Source: Xanthobacteraceae bacterium
Lineage (GTDB): Bacteria; Pseudomonadota; Alphaproteobacteria; Rhizobiales; Xanthobacteraceae
Direction of reading: 5' to 3'
Assembly: GCA_022844205.1 (NCBI GenBank)
Contig: JALHMF010000011.1
Location: forward strand, 1 to 64,000
DNA: 64,000 bases
Shown here: one piece after another, positions 32,928 to 40,912 of the stretch
Numbering within the stretch: the stretch's first letter is position 1
How the letters are laid out: each line of letters begins with the position of its first letter
Position numbers and translations under genes: made by a program
Notes under the pieces: generated by a model
Database searches by the model: none
Told to the model about the DNA's origin: nothing
Seen by the model: only the letters and a program-made list of their open reading frames with translations

Positions 32928-33731
32928 TCACGCGGCCTTCGGCGGCCAGTTGTGCGTTTCCCCTTGCAGGCTTCTACACCACGTGTAGAGCGCGTCATAC
33001 ACGACCATGCCGTGGTTCAGCATTTCATGGTCGTCGGAGAAATTCGCCGACAGCCCGAGCGAGATCGCAAACAAGCCACTGCACTGCGGCGCCAGATCGT
33101 GCCGCGAGGTATCGGCGCCCCGCACGATCAGCGCCAGCCGGTCGAGCGCCCCGTCCCGGATGTGGAAGATGCGCAGCAGCGTATCGAACGAGCAGCGCTC
33201 GCCCTCGTGGGTGAATTCCACCCCGTCGATGTCATACGGCGTGGCGTTCAGCTTCTTGGCATCGGCCAGCACACGGCTCGCCGGAACGTAAATGAACTCC
33301 GCATGCGGGTGGATGAAACGCCGGATCAGCCACGGACAGGCGATGCGATCGATCTTGGGCCGCTCGCGCGTGATCCATGTTTCCGGAGCGGCATGCTTCA
33401 ACCGTGTGGGGAATTTCTTGTCGCTCCACGCTTCGATGCCGCCTTCCAGAAACGATGCGTCGTAACCGTTGGCGCTCAGAATCGCGGCCGCGCTCTGGCT
33501 GACTTCGTGCCCGTGCACGCAATAGACGACCATAGATTTGTTCTTCTGCAGTCCGCGATGCCAATGTTCGATGGAGTCCGGCTCGCGGTGAAACGCGCCG
33601 GCGATCATGCGATCCGCCGCCGCGAACGCGGCCGGGCGGCGCACGTCAATGATGGCCGGTGCCGACGCCGTGCCCAGCTTCAGATACAGTTCTTCGGGAG
33701 CAATCGATTTCGCCGGTCTGTCCATGCGCAA
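32928..33731 (-). CDS. rhodanese domain - ChrB C-terminal domain protein
   Basis: 267 residues. The first 115 are a rhodanese: I-I-D-V-R-R-P-A-A-F, catalytic loop V-V-Y-C-V-H-G-H-E-V-S-Q with Cys71, and L-E-G-G-I-E-A-W. The rest is the ChrB C-terminal domain: R-P-K-I-D-R-I-A-C-P-W-L-I-R-R-F-I, F-I-Y-V-P and F-D-x-x-L-x-I-F-H. ChrB alone is a chromate-responsive regulator; the rhodanese-linked form is a chromate-resistance or thiol/sulfate stress protein. Directly upstream of chrA. No signal peptide is visible. Confidence 0.88.
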   Translation of the reverse strand: MRMDRPAKSIAPEELYLKLGTASAPAIIDVRRPAAFAAADRMIAGAFHREPDSIEHWHRGLQKNKSMVVYCVHGHEVSQSAAAILSANGYDASFLEGGIEAWSDKKFPTRLKHAAPETWITRERPKIDRIACPWLIRRFIHPHAEFIYVPASRVLADAKKLNATPYDIDGVEFTHEGERCSFDTLLRIFHIRDGALDRLALIVRGADTSRHDLAPQCSGLFAISLGLSANFSDDHEMLNHGMVVYDALYTWCRSLQGETHNWPPKAA

Positions 33732-33824
33732 TCCCCCTCGACAAGCGAGTGTTGCGCAGAGCTTGGACGTTTCCGTCTAACCGGGAGTCTGCTTTTCCCG
33801 CTCCGTCAGCTTACAAACGGAGAA

Positions 33825-33847
33825 GCCCGGCTGCAAGACAGCCGGGC
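33825..33847 (-). terminator. hairpin terminator after small secreted gene
   Basis: GCCCGGCTG-CAAGA-CAGCCGGGC, a perfect 9-bp stem; on the minus strand it is followed by TTCTCCGTTTG. It separates the small gene at 33875 from the chromate operon. Confidence 0.6.
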
Positions 33848-33874
33848 CACTCCAAACCTTGGCGTCAATTGCGA

Positions 33875-34201
33875 TCAGCCCGCGTCGCGGATCAGGCAGA
33901 AAGCGTGCCGGGCCGCGCATTTGCCGCGTGCTTCCTCGCGATTCTTGCCGGTCTCATTGCAGTTGTAGTGATTGACCGGGAAGATCGCGGGGCAGGAAGC
34001 GACGAACTTGTAGCCGACGAGATTTTTCCAGGTCCGCTTCACATTCCGCTTCACCTTCTCGGTGACGGTTTCCTTCTTCTCCTGCACCAGCGTGATCGGC
34101 GCGGGCGTTGCGGCAGGCGTTGAAGTGTTGAGCGGGCCGGCGAAGGCGGAGGTGCTGGCGGCTACGAGTGCGGCGGCGGCAAGCATTGAAATCATGCGCA
34201 T
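33875..34201 (-). CDS. small secreted protein with four Cys
   Basis: 108 residues. Signal peptide (M-R-M-I-S-M-L-A-A-A-A, cleavage after A-F-A), then a Thr/Ala/Pro-rich linker, a basic helical part (V-T-E-K-V-K-R-N-V-K-R-T-W-K) and a C-terminal Cys-containing segment (A-S-C-P-A-I-F-P, Y-N-C-N-E-T-G, G-K-C-A-A-R-H, A-F-C-L-I). The family is not known to me. It is followed by a second small secreted Cys-containing gene upstream on the same strand, about 130 bases away. Confidence 0.7.
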   Translation of the reverse strand: MRMISMLAAAALVAASTSAFAGPLNTSTPAATPAPITLVQEKKETVTEKVKRNVKRTWKNLVGYKFVASCPAIFPVNHYNCNETGKNREEARGKCAARHAFCLIRDAG

Positions 34202-34328
34202 GGTTTGCTCCCTTTGTCAGCGAGAGGCAAAGCACGGCATCCACTCGCTTGCGCGAGCGCCACCCAGCCCCTCGGGTTCCAAAATAACGGGGAGTTCCAA
34301 AAATGGTTCCTTGGACGGGAGGGAGCGA

Positions 34329-34619
34329 TTATTTGGTTGCGGCAGGCTTTGGCTTCGCCTTTTTGGGATCGCCCTTGCTCGCATCGAGTGTGCCGGTGAT
34401 CGGGAGCGTCTCTCCGCAAGCCAGATAATCAGACCGGCATGTCCGCTTGCACTGAACGAAACGGCTGACACTGGCCGCGTCGTAGCAGCGGCGCGTGCAA
34501 CTGGAATAGCTGGAGTTGCACTCGGCAAGAGATTTCGCTTCGGCTTGCTGTGGCGGGATAAAAATCCCTGAACCAAAAATCAGTGCGAGTGAAACGACGG
34601 TAGCGATGGTTTTGTGCAT
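34329..34619 (-). CDS. small secreted Cys-rich protein
   Basis: 96 residues from M-H-K-T-I-A-T-V-V. Signal peptide with cleavage after A-E-A. The mature part has cysteines in E-C-N-S-S-Y-S-S-C-T-R-R-C-Y-D and Q-C-K-R-T-C-R-S-D-Y-L-A-C, i.e. a C-x6-C-x3-C and C-x3-C-x6-C arrangement that would give a disulfide-held helical hairpin, then a Lys/Pro tail. Function unknown. A longer frame starting 13 codons upstream lacks the signal-peptide pattern. Confidence 0.7.
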   Translation of the reverse strand: MHKTIATVVSLALIFGSGIFIPPQQAEAKSLAECNSSYSSCTRRCYDAASVSRFVQCKRTCRSDYLACGETLPITGTLDASKGDPKKAKPKPAATK

Positions 34620-34663
34620 GGCTGCTTTCCGCGATTGAGGAAAAAAGCATACTAGCACGGACG

Positions 34664-35795
34664 CTACTCCACATCCTCCACGCTGTCCGGCCCGCCGCCG
34701 AACACTTTCTGCGCCAACGTCGCCTGCATGAAGTTGTCGAGATCGCCGTTGAGCACGTCGTCCGGGCTGGTAGAGGTGACACCCGTGCGCAAATCCTTCA
34801 CGAGCTGATAAGGCTGCAACACATACGAACGAATTTGATGCCCCCAGCCGATGTCCGTCTTCGCCGCCTGCTCGGCCGCGGCCTTTTCCTCGCGGCGTTT
34901 TAATTCGGCCTGATAGAGCTTCGCCTTCAGCATTTTCCAGGCGGTTGCGCGGTTCTTGTGCTGGGAGCGATCGCCCTCGCTCACCACCGCGATGCCGGTC
35001 GGAATATGCGTGAGGCGCACGGCGGATTCGGTCTTGTTGACGTGCTGGCCGCCGGCGCCGCCGGAACGCATCGTGTCCACGCGCACATCGGATTCGGCGA
35101 TGTCGATTTTGATTTCGTCGTCCACCACCGGATAGACGGTAATCGACGAGAACGAAGTATGCCGCCGTGCATTCGCGTCATAGGGCGAGATGCGCACGAG
35201 CCGGTGCACGCCGCCTTCGGTCTTCAGCCAGCCGTAAGCGTTCTTGCCCTTGACCTCGATGGTGGCCGATTTGATGCCGGCACCCTCGCCGTCGCTCTGC
35301 TCCAGCACGCTCACCTTGAAGCCATGCGCCTGCGCCCAGCGCACATACATGCGCAACAGCATCTCGGCCCAGTCCTGGCTTTCGGTGCCGCCGGCACCCG
35401 CATGGACTTCCAGATAGGAATCCATCGCGTCCGCCTCCCCGGAGAACAGCGAGGCCATGCGGCGGCGTTCGACGTCTTCCCGGATCTTGCCGATTTTCGC
35501 TTCGGCGTCGGCGATGACCGATTGATCTTTTTCGGCCTCGCCCATGCCGATCATCTCGATCTGGTCGGAGAGGTCCTGTTCGATGCTCTTGATGCCGTCG
35601 AGCGCGTCGGCAAGTTCGGTCCGCTCCTGCATCAGTTTCGATGCTTTCTGCGGGTCGTCCCAGATTTTGGGGTCTTCGGCGAGCCGGTTCAGTTCGGCGA
35701 GGCGCTTTTCCGATCGTTCGACGTCAAAGCGCCCTCCTCAGCAGCCCGACCGACTGCTTGATCTCTTCCACGATGCTTTGCGTCTCAGCGCGCAT
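34664..35795 (-). CDS. prfB: peptide chain release factor 2 (with +1 frameshift)
   Basis: Encoded in two frames. The first 23 codons (M-R-A-E-T-Q-S-I ... R-R-A-L) end at an in-frame TGA (35726-35724); reading then moves +1 and continues D-V-E-R-S-E-K-R-L-A to the stop at 34664. The shift site is AGGAGG-GCG-CTT-TGA-C, the classical RF2 autoregulatory site. The body has the GGQ loop (G-G-A-G-G-Q-H-V-N-K-T) and an S-P-x-D type segment (S-P-Y-D-A). RF2 releases peptides at UGA and UAA. In related genomes prfB adjoins mrcA; here about 5 kb lies between. Confidence 0.95.
35724..35738 (-). promoter_or_regulatory. prfB: RF2 programmed +1 frameshift site
   Basis: AGGAGG (35738-35733), GCG, CTT, TGA, C on the minus strand. 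Spacing of the internal Shine-Dalgarno to the CTT-TGA slip is the same as in E. coli prfB. Low RF2 makes the ribosome pause at TGA and slip forward. Confidence 0.93.
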
Positions 35796-35926
35796 GGTTC
35801 TCTCCAGATTCGTACTTTGTATAGGTGGGTGGGCCGTGGGCATCAAGCACGCGCTTAACGGAATGCATAAAATTTTCCGCATCCAGCAAACGCGGTCAAA
35901 ACGACTGCCGGGCTAGGCTCACCGCC

Positions 35927-36679
35927 ATGCATGCACCCACGAAACCAGCCGCCCTCGACATTCGCGGCCTTGTCAAAACATTCGACCGCCCGGCCGTGAA
36001 CGGACTCGATCTTTGCGTGAAGTCGGGCGAGTTCTATGCGCTCGTAGGCCCGAACGGCGCCGGCAAGACCACCACGCTCCGCATGGTCGCCGGCCTGATG
36101 CAGCCGGACGCGGGCGAAATTTTTGTGTGCGGGCACGACGCCTTGAAAAATCCCGTCGCCGCCAAGCGCGCGATGGCGTGGGTGTCGGACGAGCCGATGA
36201 TCTACGACAAGCTCTCCCCGTTCGAATATCTGGAATTTGTCGCGGGCCTTTGGGGCATCGACGCAAAAACCGCCGAAGCACGCGCCAGGGAACTGTTCGG
36301 CTGGCTTGGTCTTGAGCCGCACGCGCACCAGCGCTGTGATGGCTTCTCAAAAGGAATGCGCCAGAAAGTGGCGCTCGCGGGCGGGCTCGTGCACGAGCCG
36401 CAACTGATTATCCTCGACGAGCCGCTCACCGGCCTCGACGCGGGCTCCGCGCGGCAGGTGAAGAACGTGCTGCGCGAGCGCGTGGACGCGGGCAACACCG
36501 TGATCATGACCACGCATATTCTGGAAGTCGCCGAACGCATGGCCGACCGCATCGGCATCATCGCGCTTGGCAAGCTGATCGCCGAAGGCTCGCTCCATGA
36601 GTTGCGGCAGCTCGCGCGCGGCGCATCCACGCTGGAAGAAACGTTCCTGACGCTCGTGGCCGAACAGGCTGCGGCGTGA
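35927..36679 (+). CDS. ABC transporter ATP-binding protein
   Basis: 250 residues. Walker A G-P-N-G-A-G-K-T-T, Q-loop region, signature F-S-K-G-M-R-Q-K (S-K-G instead of S-G-G), Walker B L-I-I-L-D-E-P, D-loop G-L-D-A-G-S, switch His in T-T-H-I-L. It belongs to the ABC-2 export type and pairs with the permease whose GTG overlaps its stop. Cargo unknown. The pair lies at the start of the accessory zone between prfB and mrcA. Confidence 0.93.
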   Translation: MHAPTKPAALDIRGLVKTFDRPAVNGLDLCVKSGEFYALVGPNGAGKTTTLRMVAGLMQPDAGEIFVCGHDALKNPVAAKRAMAWVSDEPMIYDKLSPFEYLEFVAGLWGIDAKTAEARARELFGWLGLEPHAHQRCDGFSKGMRQKVALAGGLVHEPQLIILDEPLTGLDAGSARQVKNVLRERVDAGNTVIMTTHILEVAERMADRIGIIALGKLIAEGSLHELRQLARGASTLEETFLTLVAEQAAA

Positions 36680-38247
36680 GCACACCCGCTTCCATCACCT
36701 GGTTCGCCGCCCATGAACTGCGCCTCGCATGGCGCGACTGGGCCTCGATGATCACCGCCGGGCGCGGAAGGCGCACCGGCGCGATCCTGATCGGCCTCGC
36801 GCTGTTCATGATCTTCATGCATGTGATCGCGCTCATTGCGGTAGGCCCGTTCGCGAACTCCGTCGATCCGCAGAACAAGACCGTACTCGTCGTGCTCACC
36901 GGCTTCATCCTGCTTGCCTGGTGCCTGATGATCTCGCAGGCGATGGAGTCGGTGACGCGCGCGTTCTATTCGCGCTCCGATCTGGATTTGATCCTGAGTT
37001 CGCCCATCGTTGCGCGCAGATTATTTTCCGTTCGCATCGCCGCCATCGCATTGTCGGCGATGGGCATGGCGGTGATGCTCGCAGGGCCGTTCGCGAATAT
37101 ACTGGCTGTTCTTGGCGGCGCGCACTGGCTTTCCGGCTACGGCGTGTTCGCGGCGATGGGTGCCGCATCCGCAGCCCTCGCCGTCGCGCTCACGGTTGCC
37201 CTATTCCGATTGATCGGCCCGCGCCGCACGCGCTTTATCGCACAGGTCGTCGCGGCGGTGATCGGCGCGATCTTCGTGATCGGCCTGCAGGCAGGTGCGA
37301 TCATCTCCTACGGTTCGATTTCGCGCGTTTCGCTGCTCGTATCGGAATCGTTCGTTCAGAACGCGCCCGCTCCCGGCAGTTTCATTTACTGGCCCGCCCG
37401 CGCGATCCTCGCGGATGCTTCCGCGCTGCTGATTGTCGTCGCATTCGGTGTAGCGCTGCTGGCGCTTGCGATTGCGGTTTTCGCCTCGCGCTTCGGCGAA
37501 CACGCCATCGCCGCTGCCAGCGTCTCGCCCGCAGCACACCGCAAGACCGTCACCCGCGCGTTCCGTTCCGATGCGCCGAAGGCCGCCCTGCGCCGGAAGG
37601 AACTCGCGCTGCTGCGCCGTGATCCGTGGCTGATGTCGCAGACGCTGATGCAGATTCTCTATCTGCTGCCGCCCGCATTGCTGCTCTGGAAAAATTTCGG
37701 CGAGGGGTCGAGCGCGCTCCTGCTCCTTGTCCCCGTCCTCGTGATGGCGGCGGGCCAGCTTTCCGGCGGGCTGGCGTGGCTTGCGATCTCCGGCGAGGAC
37801 GCGCCGGATTTCGTCGCGACCGCTCCCATTCCGAGAGCATGGATCTTGCAGGCGAAGGTGGAAGCCGTTCTGTTCGCGGTCGGCATCGTCTTCGCGCCAT
37901 TCATCCTTGCGATGGCCCTCGCTTCACCCGCAAGCGCGCTTGTCACCGCGATCTTTGTCGCGATCTCGGCTGCTTCCGCGACCGCGATCCAGTTCTGGTT
38001 CAGGACGCAGGCCAAGCGCAGCGATTTCCGCCGCCGCCACACATCTTCAAGAGTGGCGACCTTCGCGGAAGCCTTCTCCTCGATTTCCTGGGCCGCCACC
38101 GCCGGACTGGCTGCATCCGGCACCTGGTTCGCGCTGCCCGTGGGATTGATCGCGCTCGGTGTGCTTGCGGTGACGCGCTTCATCAGCCCGCATCGCTCCG
38201 AGAAAAAGACAGCCGCCCGCGTCCGCCACGCTTTCGCGCACGGCTGA
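36676..38247 (+). CDS. ABC-2 type exporter permease
   Basis: 523 residues starting GTG, with GTGA overlap to the ATPase gene. About 12 membrane helices in two halves; the middle has a soluble loop with R-R-K-E-L-A-L-L-R-R-D-P-W-L, a pattern found in long ABC-2 permeases where a coupling helix meets the ATPase. S-R-S-D-L-D-L-I-L-S-S-P near residue 100 is another common mark. With the preceding ATPase it makes a complete exporter of unknown substrate. It is followed at once by the long dispersed repeat. Confidence 0.88.
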   Translation: MSTPASITWFAAHELRLAWRDWASMITAGRGRRTGAILIGLALFMIFMHVIALIAVGPFANSVDPQNKTVLVVLTGFILLAWCLMISQAMESVTRAFYSRSDLDLILSSPIVARRLFSVRIAAIALSAMGMAVMLAGPFANILAVLGGAHWLSGYGVFAAMGAASAALAVALTVALFRLIGPRRTRFIAQVVAAVIGAIFVIGLQAGAIISYGSISRVSLLVSESFVQNAPAPGSFIYWPARAILADASALLIVVAFGVALLALAIAVFASRFGEHAIAAASVSPAAHRKTVTRAFRSDAPKAALRRKELALLRRDPWLMSQTLMQILYLLPPALLLWKNFGEGSSALLLLVPVLVMAAGQLSGGLAWLAISGEDAPDFVATAPIPRAWILQAKVEAVLFAVGIVFAPFILAMALASPASALVTAIFVAISAASATAIQFWFRTQAKRSDFRRRHTSSRVATFAEAFSSISWAATAGLAASGTWFALPVGLIALGVLAVTRFISPHRSEKKTAARVRHAFAHG

Positions 38248-38256
38248 GAGGAAACA

Positions 38257-38588
38257 GGGGAGACGGAGCGCCGGGAGGCGCAGGGTCTCGTATGTTGCGC
38301 GTCTGCGAAACGCGCATCGCCTTCCGGCACTCCATCGCGGCGTCTTCCTTCGATCCGGGCCGCGCTTTTCGTGAAGCTCCCGAAAGAACTTCTCCGTCAG
38401 CCAAGCTCCTGGCAGGCGGGCGTAGTCCCGCCGGGCGGTGCCCCGGACCGCCCCGGCTCCCGTCTGCGAAACGGAAACGGAGGCGCCGCCTCCCGCTCCA
38501 CTTCACGAACGCCTCTAGAAGCGTCCCCGATGAGCAGGAGTGCGCGGATTGTAAGGGAGTTTTTTGGGACGGGGATAAGGGGGTGCAA
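38257..38588. repeat. long dispersed repeat, copy 2 (332 bp)
   Basis: Inverted counterpart of 1683-2067, lacking about 53 bases present there. It begins nine bases after the permease stop and holds the same GGCGGGCGTAGTCCCGCC hairpin. No gene is likely inside. Confidence 0.85.
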
Positions 38589-38646
38589 GCGCCTGATGCA
38601 AAAGAATTTATTCGGAATCAAACTTCATCGTCATGGCCGGGCTTGT

Positions 38647-39946
38647 TGTAAAGCCCGGAGACATGCCTGACAGGTGTTCGGAGACATGCCTGACACCTGT
38701 TCGGTCCTTACACCTGTTCGGTTTGGTCCGGATCGTTGAGATCGAGTGTTGCGATCTGGTGGGCACCGAAGCAAATGGCGAAGCATCCATCGGGCAAGCG
38801 GGGACGGATGGCGAGGGTCTCGCCAAAAAATGCCTCCGGCACTTTCCACAACCTGTTGCGGAAGGAGATGTAAGCCTTGGTCGATCCGACGCGGCGGACG
38901 ATCTCGCCCTGGTCGTATTGCGGGACCGGCAGTATCTCGGGGAAGCTCCGCTTCGAGGGCCGGTAGCGCTCGGCGGGCGTTGCGAAGCCCAGCGCCTGAT
39001 GCGGCCGCTCGCGATTGTAGACATGGCGCCAGCGATCGAAGGCGGCCTGCGCATCATTGAAACTCGATAGCGGTGCGAACGCGAGCAGCTCAGCGTTGAG
39101 ACTGCGATGGAAGCGCTCGTTCTTGCCGCGGCCTTGCGGATGATAGGGCTTGCTGTGGATCGTCTCGATGCCGAGCTTGATGAGCCAGACCCGCAGCGGC
39201 GTCCACTGGCCCGGCCGGCCGCCGCCCCAGGGCGAACCATTATCGACATAGATCGTCGCGGGCAGGCCGTGATGACGGAACACCGCTTGCAGCTGCGTTT
39301 GCACGGTGTGCGTGCGCTGGTCGGCGCAGGCAACAAGCCCTGTCGCAAAGCGCGAATGATCATCAAGGACGGTCAGCGGATGCAGCCAGGCGCCGTTGCC
39401 CAATCGCACGCGCCCCTTGAAATCCATCTGCCATAGCGCGTTCGGCGTGCTCCGCTCGAATGCACCATAGGCGCGGCCGGGGCTGTCCGGTGCAACGCGG
39501 CCGCGACGCGAGAGCACCGCGTGCACGGTGGAGGCCGCCGGCGGCTTGATCCCCTCGCGCCGCAGCACCGCTGCGATCTTGCGCGCGCCCCAGGCCGGAT
39601 GCGCGTCGCGCACCGCAAGGATCCGCGCCTCCATCTCGCCCGCAAGATGGCGCGGGCTGTGCCATGGCCGGCGCGAGCGATCCTCGAAATCCTTCTCCCC
39701 AGCCGCGAACCGCCGCAGCCACAGATGGCCTGTCTGCCGGCTGATTCCGAACCGATCGCACAGCGCCGACACGCTCGCTCCCGAAAGCGAGGCCAGCATC
39801 ACGAACTCCCGGCGCTGATCCGCCACAGACATCTCCCGCCAGACCATCCCCGACCTCCCTGCCTCTCGGCAGAAGTGTCAGGCATGTCTCCGAACACCTG
39901 TCAGGCATGTCTCCGAACGCTGTCAGGTATGTCTCAAGGCCGTACA
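38647..39946 (-). mobile_element. complete IS481-family insertion sequence
   Basis: 1300 bp. The ends are imperfect inverted repeats of about 26 bases (TGTAAAGCCCGGAGACATG and TGTACGGCCTTGAGACATA, each continuing C-CTGACA) and the element is flanked by a 5-bp direct repeat CTTGT. Inside each end the unit GTTCGGAGACATGCCTGACA recurs, two to three times, as sub-terminal repeats that may bind transposase. The single gene is intact, so the element may still move. Confidence 0.9.
38708..39847 (-). CDS. IS481-family transposase
   Basis: 379 residues. N-terminal helix-turn-helix (L-C-D-R-F-G-I-S-R-Q-T-G-H-L-W), second HTH-like part with A-W-G-A-R-K-I, then an rve/DDE integrase core: D142 in W-Q-M-D-F-K-G, D202 in Y-V-D-N-G-S-P-W and E244 in G-K-N-E-R-F-H-R-S. 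The C-terminal part contains N-R-E-R-P-H-Q-A-L-G, typical of the family. No frameshift or internal stop. It cuts and joins DNA at the IS ends. Confidence 0.94.
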   Translation of the reverse strand: MVWREMSVADQRREFVMLASLSGASVSALCDRFGISRQTGHLWLRRFAAGEKDFEDRSRRPWHSPRHLAGEMEARILAVRDAHPAWGARKIAAVLRREGIKPPAASTVHAVLSRRGRVAPDSPGRAYGAFERSTPNALWQMDFKGRVRLGNGAWLHPLTVLDDHSRFATGLVACADQRTHTVQTQLQAVFRHHGLPATIYVDNGSPWGGGRPGQWTPLRVWLIKLGIETIHSKPYHPQGRGKNERFHRSLNAELLAFAPLSSFNDAQAAFDRWRHVYNRERPHQALGFATPAERYRPSKRSFPEILPVPQYDQGEIVRRVGSTKAYISFRNRLWKVPEAFFGETLAIRPRLPDGCFAICFGAHQIATLDLNDPDQTEQV

Positions 39947-39990
39947 CTTGTCCCGGCCATCTCGCTTATAGGGGCAATGCGTTCCTGAGC

Positions 39991-40018
39991 GGGATGCCCG
40001 CGACAAGCGCGGGCATGA
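39991..40018. repeat. family-A palindrome variant
   Basis: GGGATGCCCGCGACAAGCGC then GGGCATGAC; stem bases differ from the standard copy with pairing kept. Confidence 0.6.
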
Positions 40019-40025
40019 CATGGAA

Positions 40026-40202
40026 TTATTCTTCCACCGCATCATCCGGATCGGCTTCCGGCACCGGCACTTCGCCGGGGCGCGCGAGCGGTTCGTCTGC
40101 CGTTGTCGATCGCGGGGAAGTTTGCCGCCGTTCGAGACGAGCGAGCGCGTTCACATCCGGCGGTATTGATTCCCGCAAACGCAAACGACCACAAACATTC
40201 AA
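40026..40202 (-). other. possible 3' remnant of a lost gene
   Basis: A minus-strand frame entering from the palindrome at 40203-40236 reads C-G-R-L-R-L-R-E-S-I-P-P-D-V-N-A-L-A and ends with an acidic tail A-D-P-D-D-A-V-E-E before a stop at 40026. The protein-like tail and stop suggest the end of a gene whose body was removed, but I cannot name it and it may be chance. Confidence 0.25.
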
Positions 40203-40236
40203 CGTCATGGCCGGGCTTGTCCCGGCCATCCACGTC
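40203..40236. repeat. family-A palindrome
   Basis: Full-length copy, CGTCATGGCCGGGCTTGTCC to GGCCATCCACGTC. It stands upstream of the low-GC GNAT gene, inverse to the copy that follows the gene. Confidence 0.85.
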
Positions 40237-40281
40237 TTTCTTAATGCAAACAATACGGGCGCCTTTGGGAGTTTTTTCTCT

Positions 40282-40764
40282 ATGTCACGCATGACCGATC
40301 CAACACATGCCTTAGTATCGTTTCAGAAATCGCTAACCGAAGGTGCCGTGAAATTACAACCTGCTATGCTCGATCCGGCGCTTTTCGTCCATCTAGACAA
40401 GCCAAACGGCCACACACGATTCACTTATGTTTATCTGGAGAACCAGACGGTTATAGCGCTCGCTATGATGGTCGCGGTTGAATCGCTTGACGGCCTTCTT
40501 TGCTTTCAAGCGGGCGTAGCTGTACCCGAGGAATTTCGTGGGAAAGGCCTTGCGAAGAAAGTATTGAGAGCAAGTATCGCGGAACTGAAGAATGGTTTGG
40601 CGCGCAACGGGATAAGGTCGTTCGCAGTCGAAGGAATCGTAAGCGAAACTAACGTTGCCTCAAAAAAGGTTTCCGAGGCGACGATTTCAAAGAATCCCAA
40701 AACAGTAAAAGACGAATTTACTGGTGAGCCCGCCCTTCAATACGTGTTGAAAATCTCAGGCTAA
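40282..40764 (+). CDS. GNAT-like acetyltransferase, low GC
   Basis: 160 residues from M-S-R-M-T-D. The core reads L-C-F-Q-A-G-V-A-V-P-E-E-F-R-G-K-G-L-A-K-K-V-L, the strand-plus-pyrophosphate loop (V-x-P-x-x-R-G-K-G-L) of GNAT acetyltransferases that binds acetyl-CoA. The rest has weaker family likeness; the target is unknown. Base composition and codon use (many A/T-ending codons) are unlike the neighbours, so the gene is probably acquired. Palindromes in opposite orientation sit on both sides, the right one directly at the stop codon. An alternative ATG lies nine bases downstream. Confidence 0.65.
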   Translation: MSRMTDPTHALVSFQKSLTEGAVKLQPAMLDPALFVHLDKPNGHTRFTYVYLENQTVIALAMMVAVESLDGLLCFQAGVAVPEEFRGKGLAKKVLRASIAELKNGLARNGIRSFAVEGIVSETNVASKKVSEATISKNPKTVKDEFTGEPALQYVLKISG

Positions 40765-40798
40765 GACGTGGATGGCCGGGACAAGCCCGGCCATGACG
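40765..40798. repeat. family-A palindrome
   Basis: GACGTGGATGGCCGGGACAA then GCCCGGCCATGACG, beginning directly after the TAA of the GNAT gene. The 17-base junction GGCTAAGACGTGGATGG is identical to that after the toxin gene at 924-940. Confidence 0.85.
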
Positions 40799-40832
40799 AA
40801 CGTTGGCATAGGAACCGATAAAAGATTGCCGA

Positions 40833-40859
40833 GCGCAGGCTAGTTTACACAGCCTGCGC
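40833..40859. terminator. hairpin near mrcA 3' end
   Basis: GCGCAGGCT-AGTTTACAC-AGCCTGCGC, a perfect 9-bp stem. Neither strand has a strong T-run directly after it (CTTTT follows ten bases on in the minus direction), so termination of mrcA is possible but uncertain. Confidence 0.35.
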
Positions 40860-40912
40860 AAGCTTGGCTGCGAGTCCCGCCATGACAGGCGATAAGAATA
40901 GCGACTAGGCGC

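Larger units (their letters stand above)
38629..39966. repeat. family-A palindrome split by IS481 element
   Basis: Left half CGTCATGGCCGGGCTTGT (38629-38646), right half CTTGTCCCGGCCATCTCGC (39947-39965). Removing the IS and one CTTGT restores an uninterrupted palindrome of the same type as at 366-397. Confidence 0.85.

Noticed and set aside
40833-40859. Hairpin as attachment site or binding site for the accessory block
   Set aside because: The stem is perfect, but there is no matching copy at the other border of the block, so only a possible terminator was recorded.
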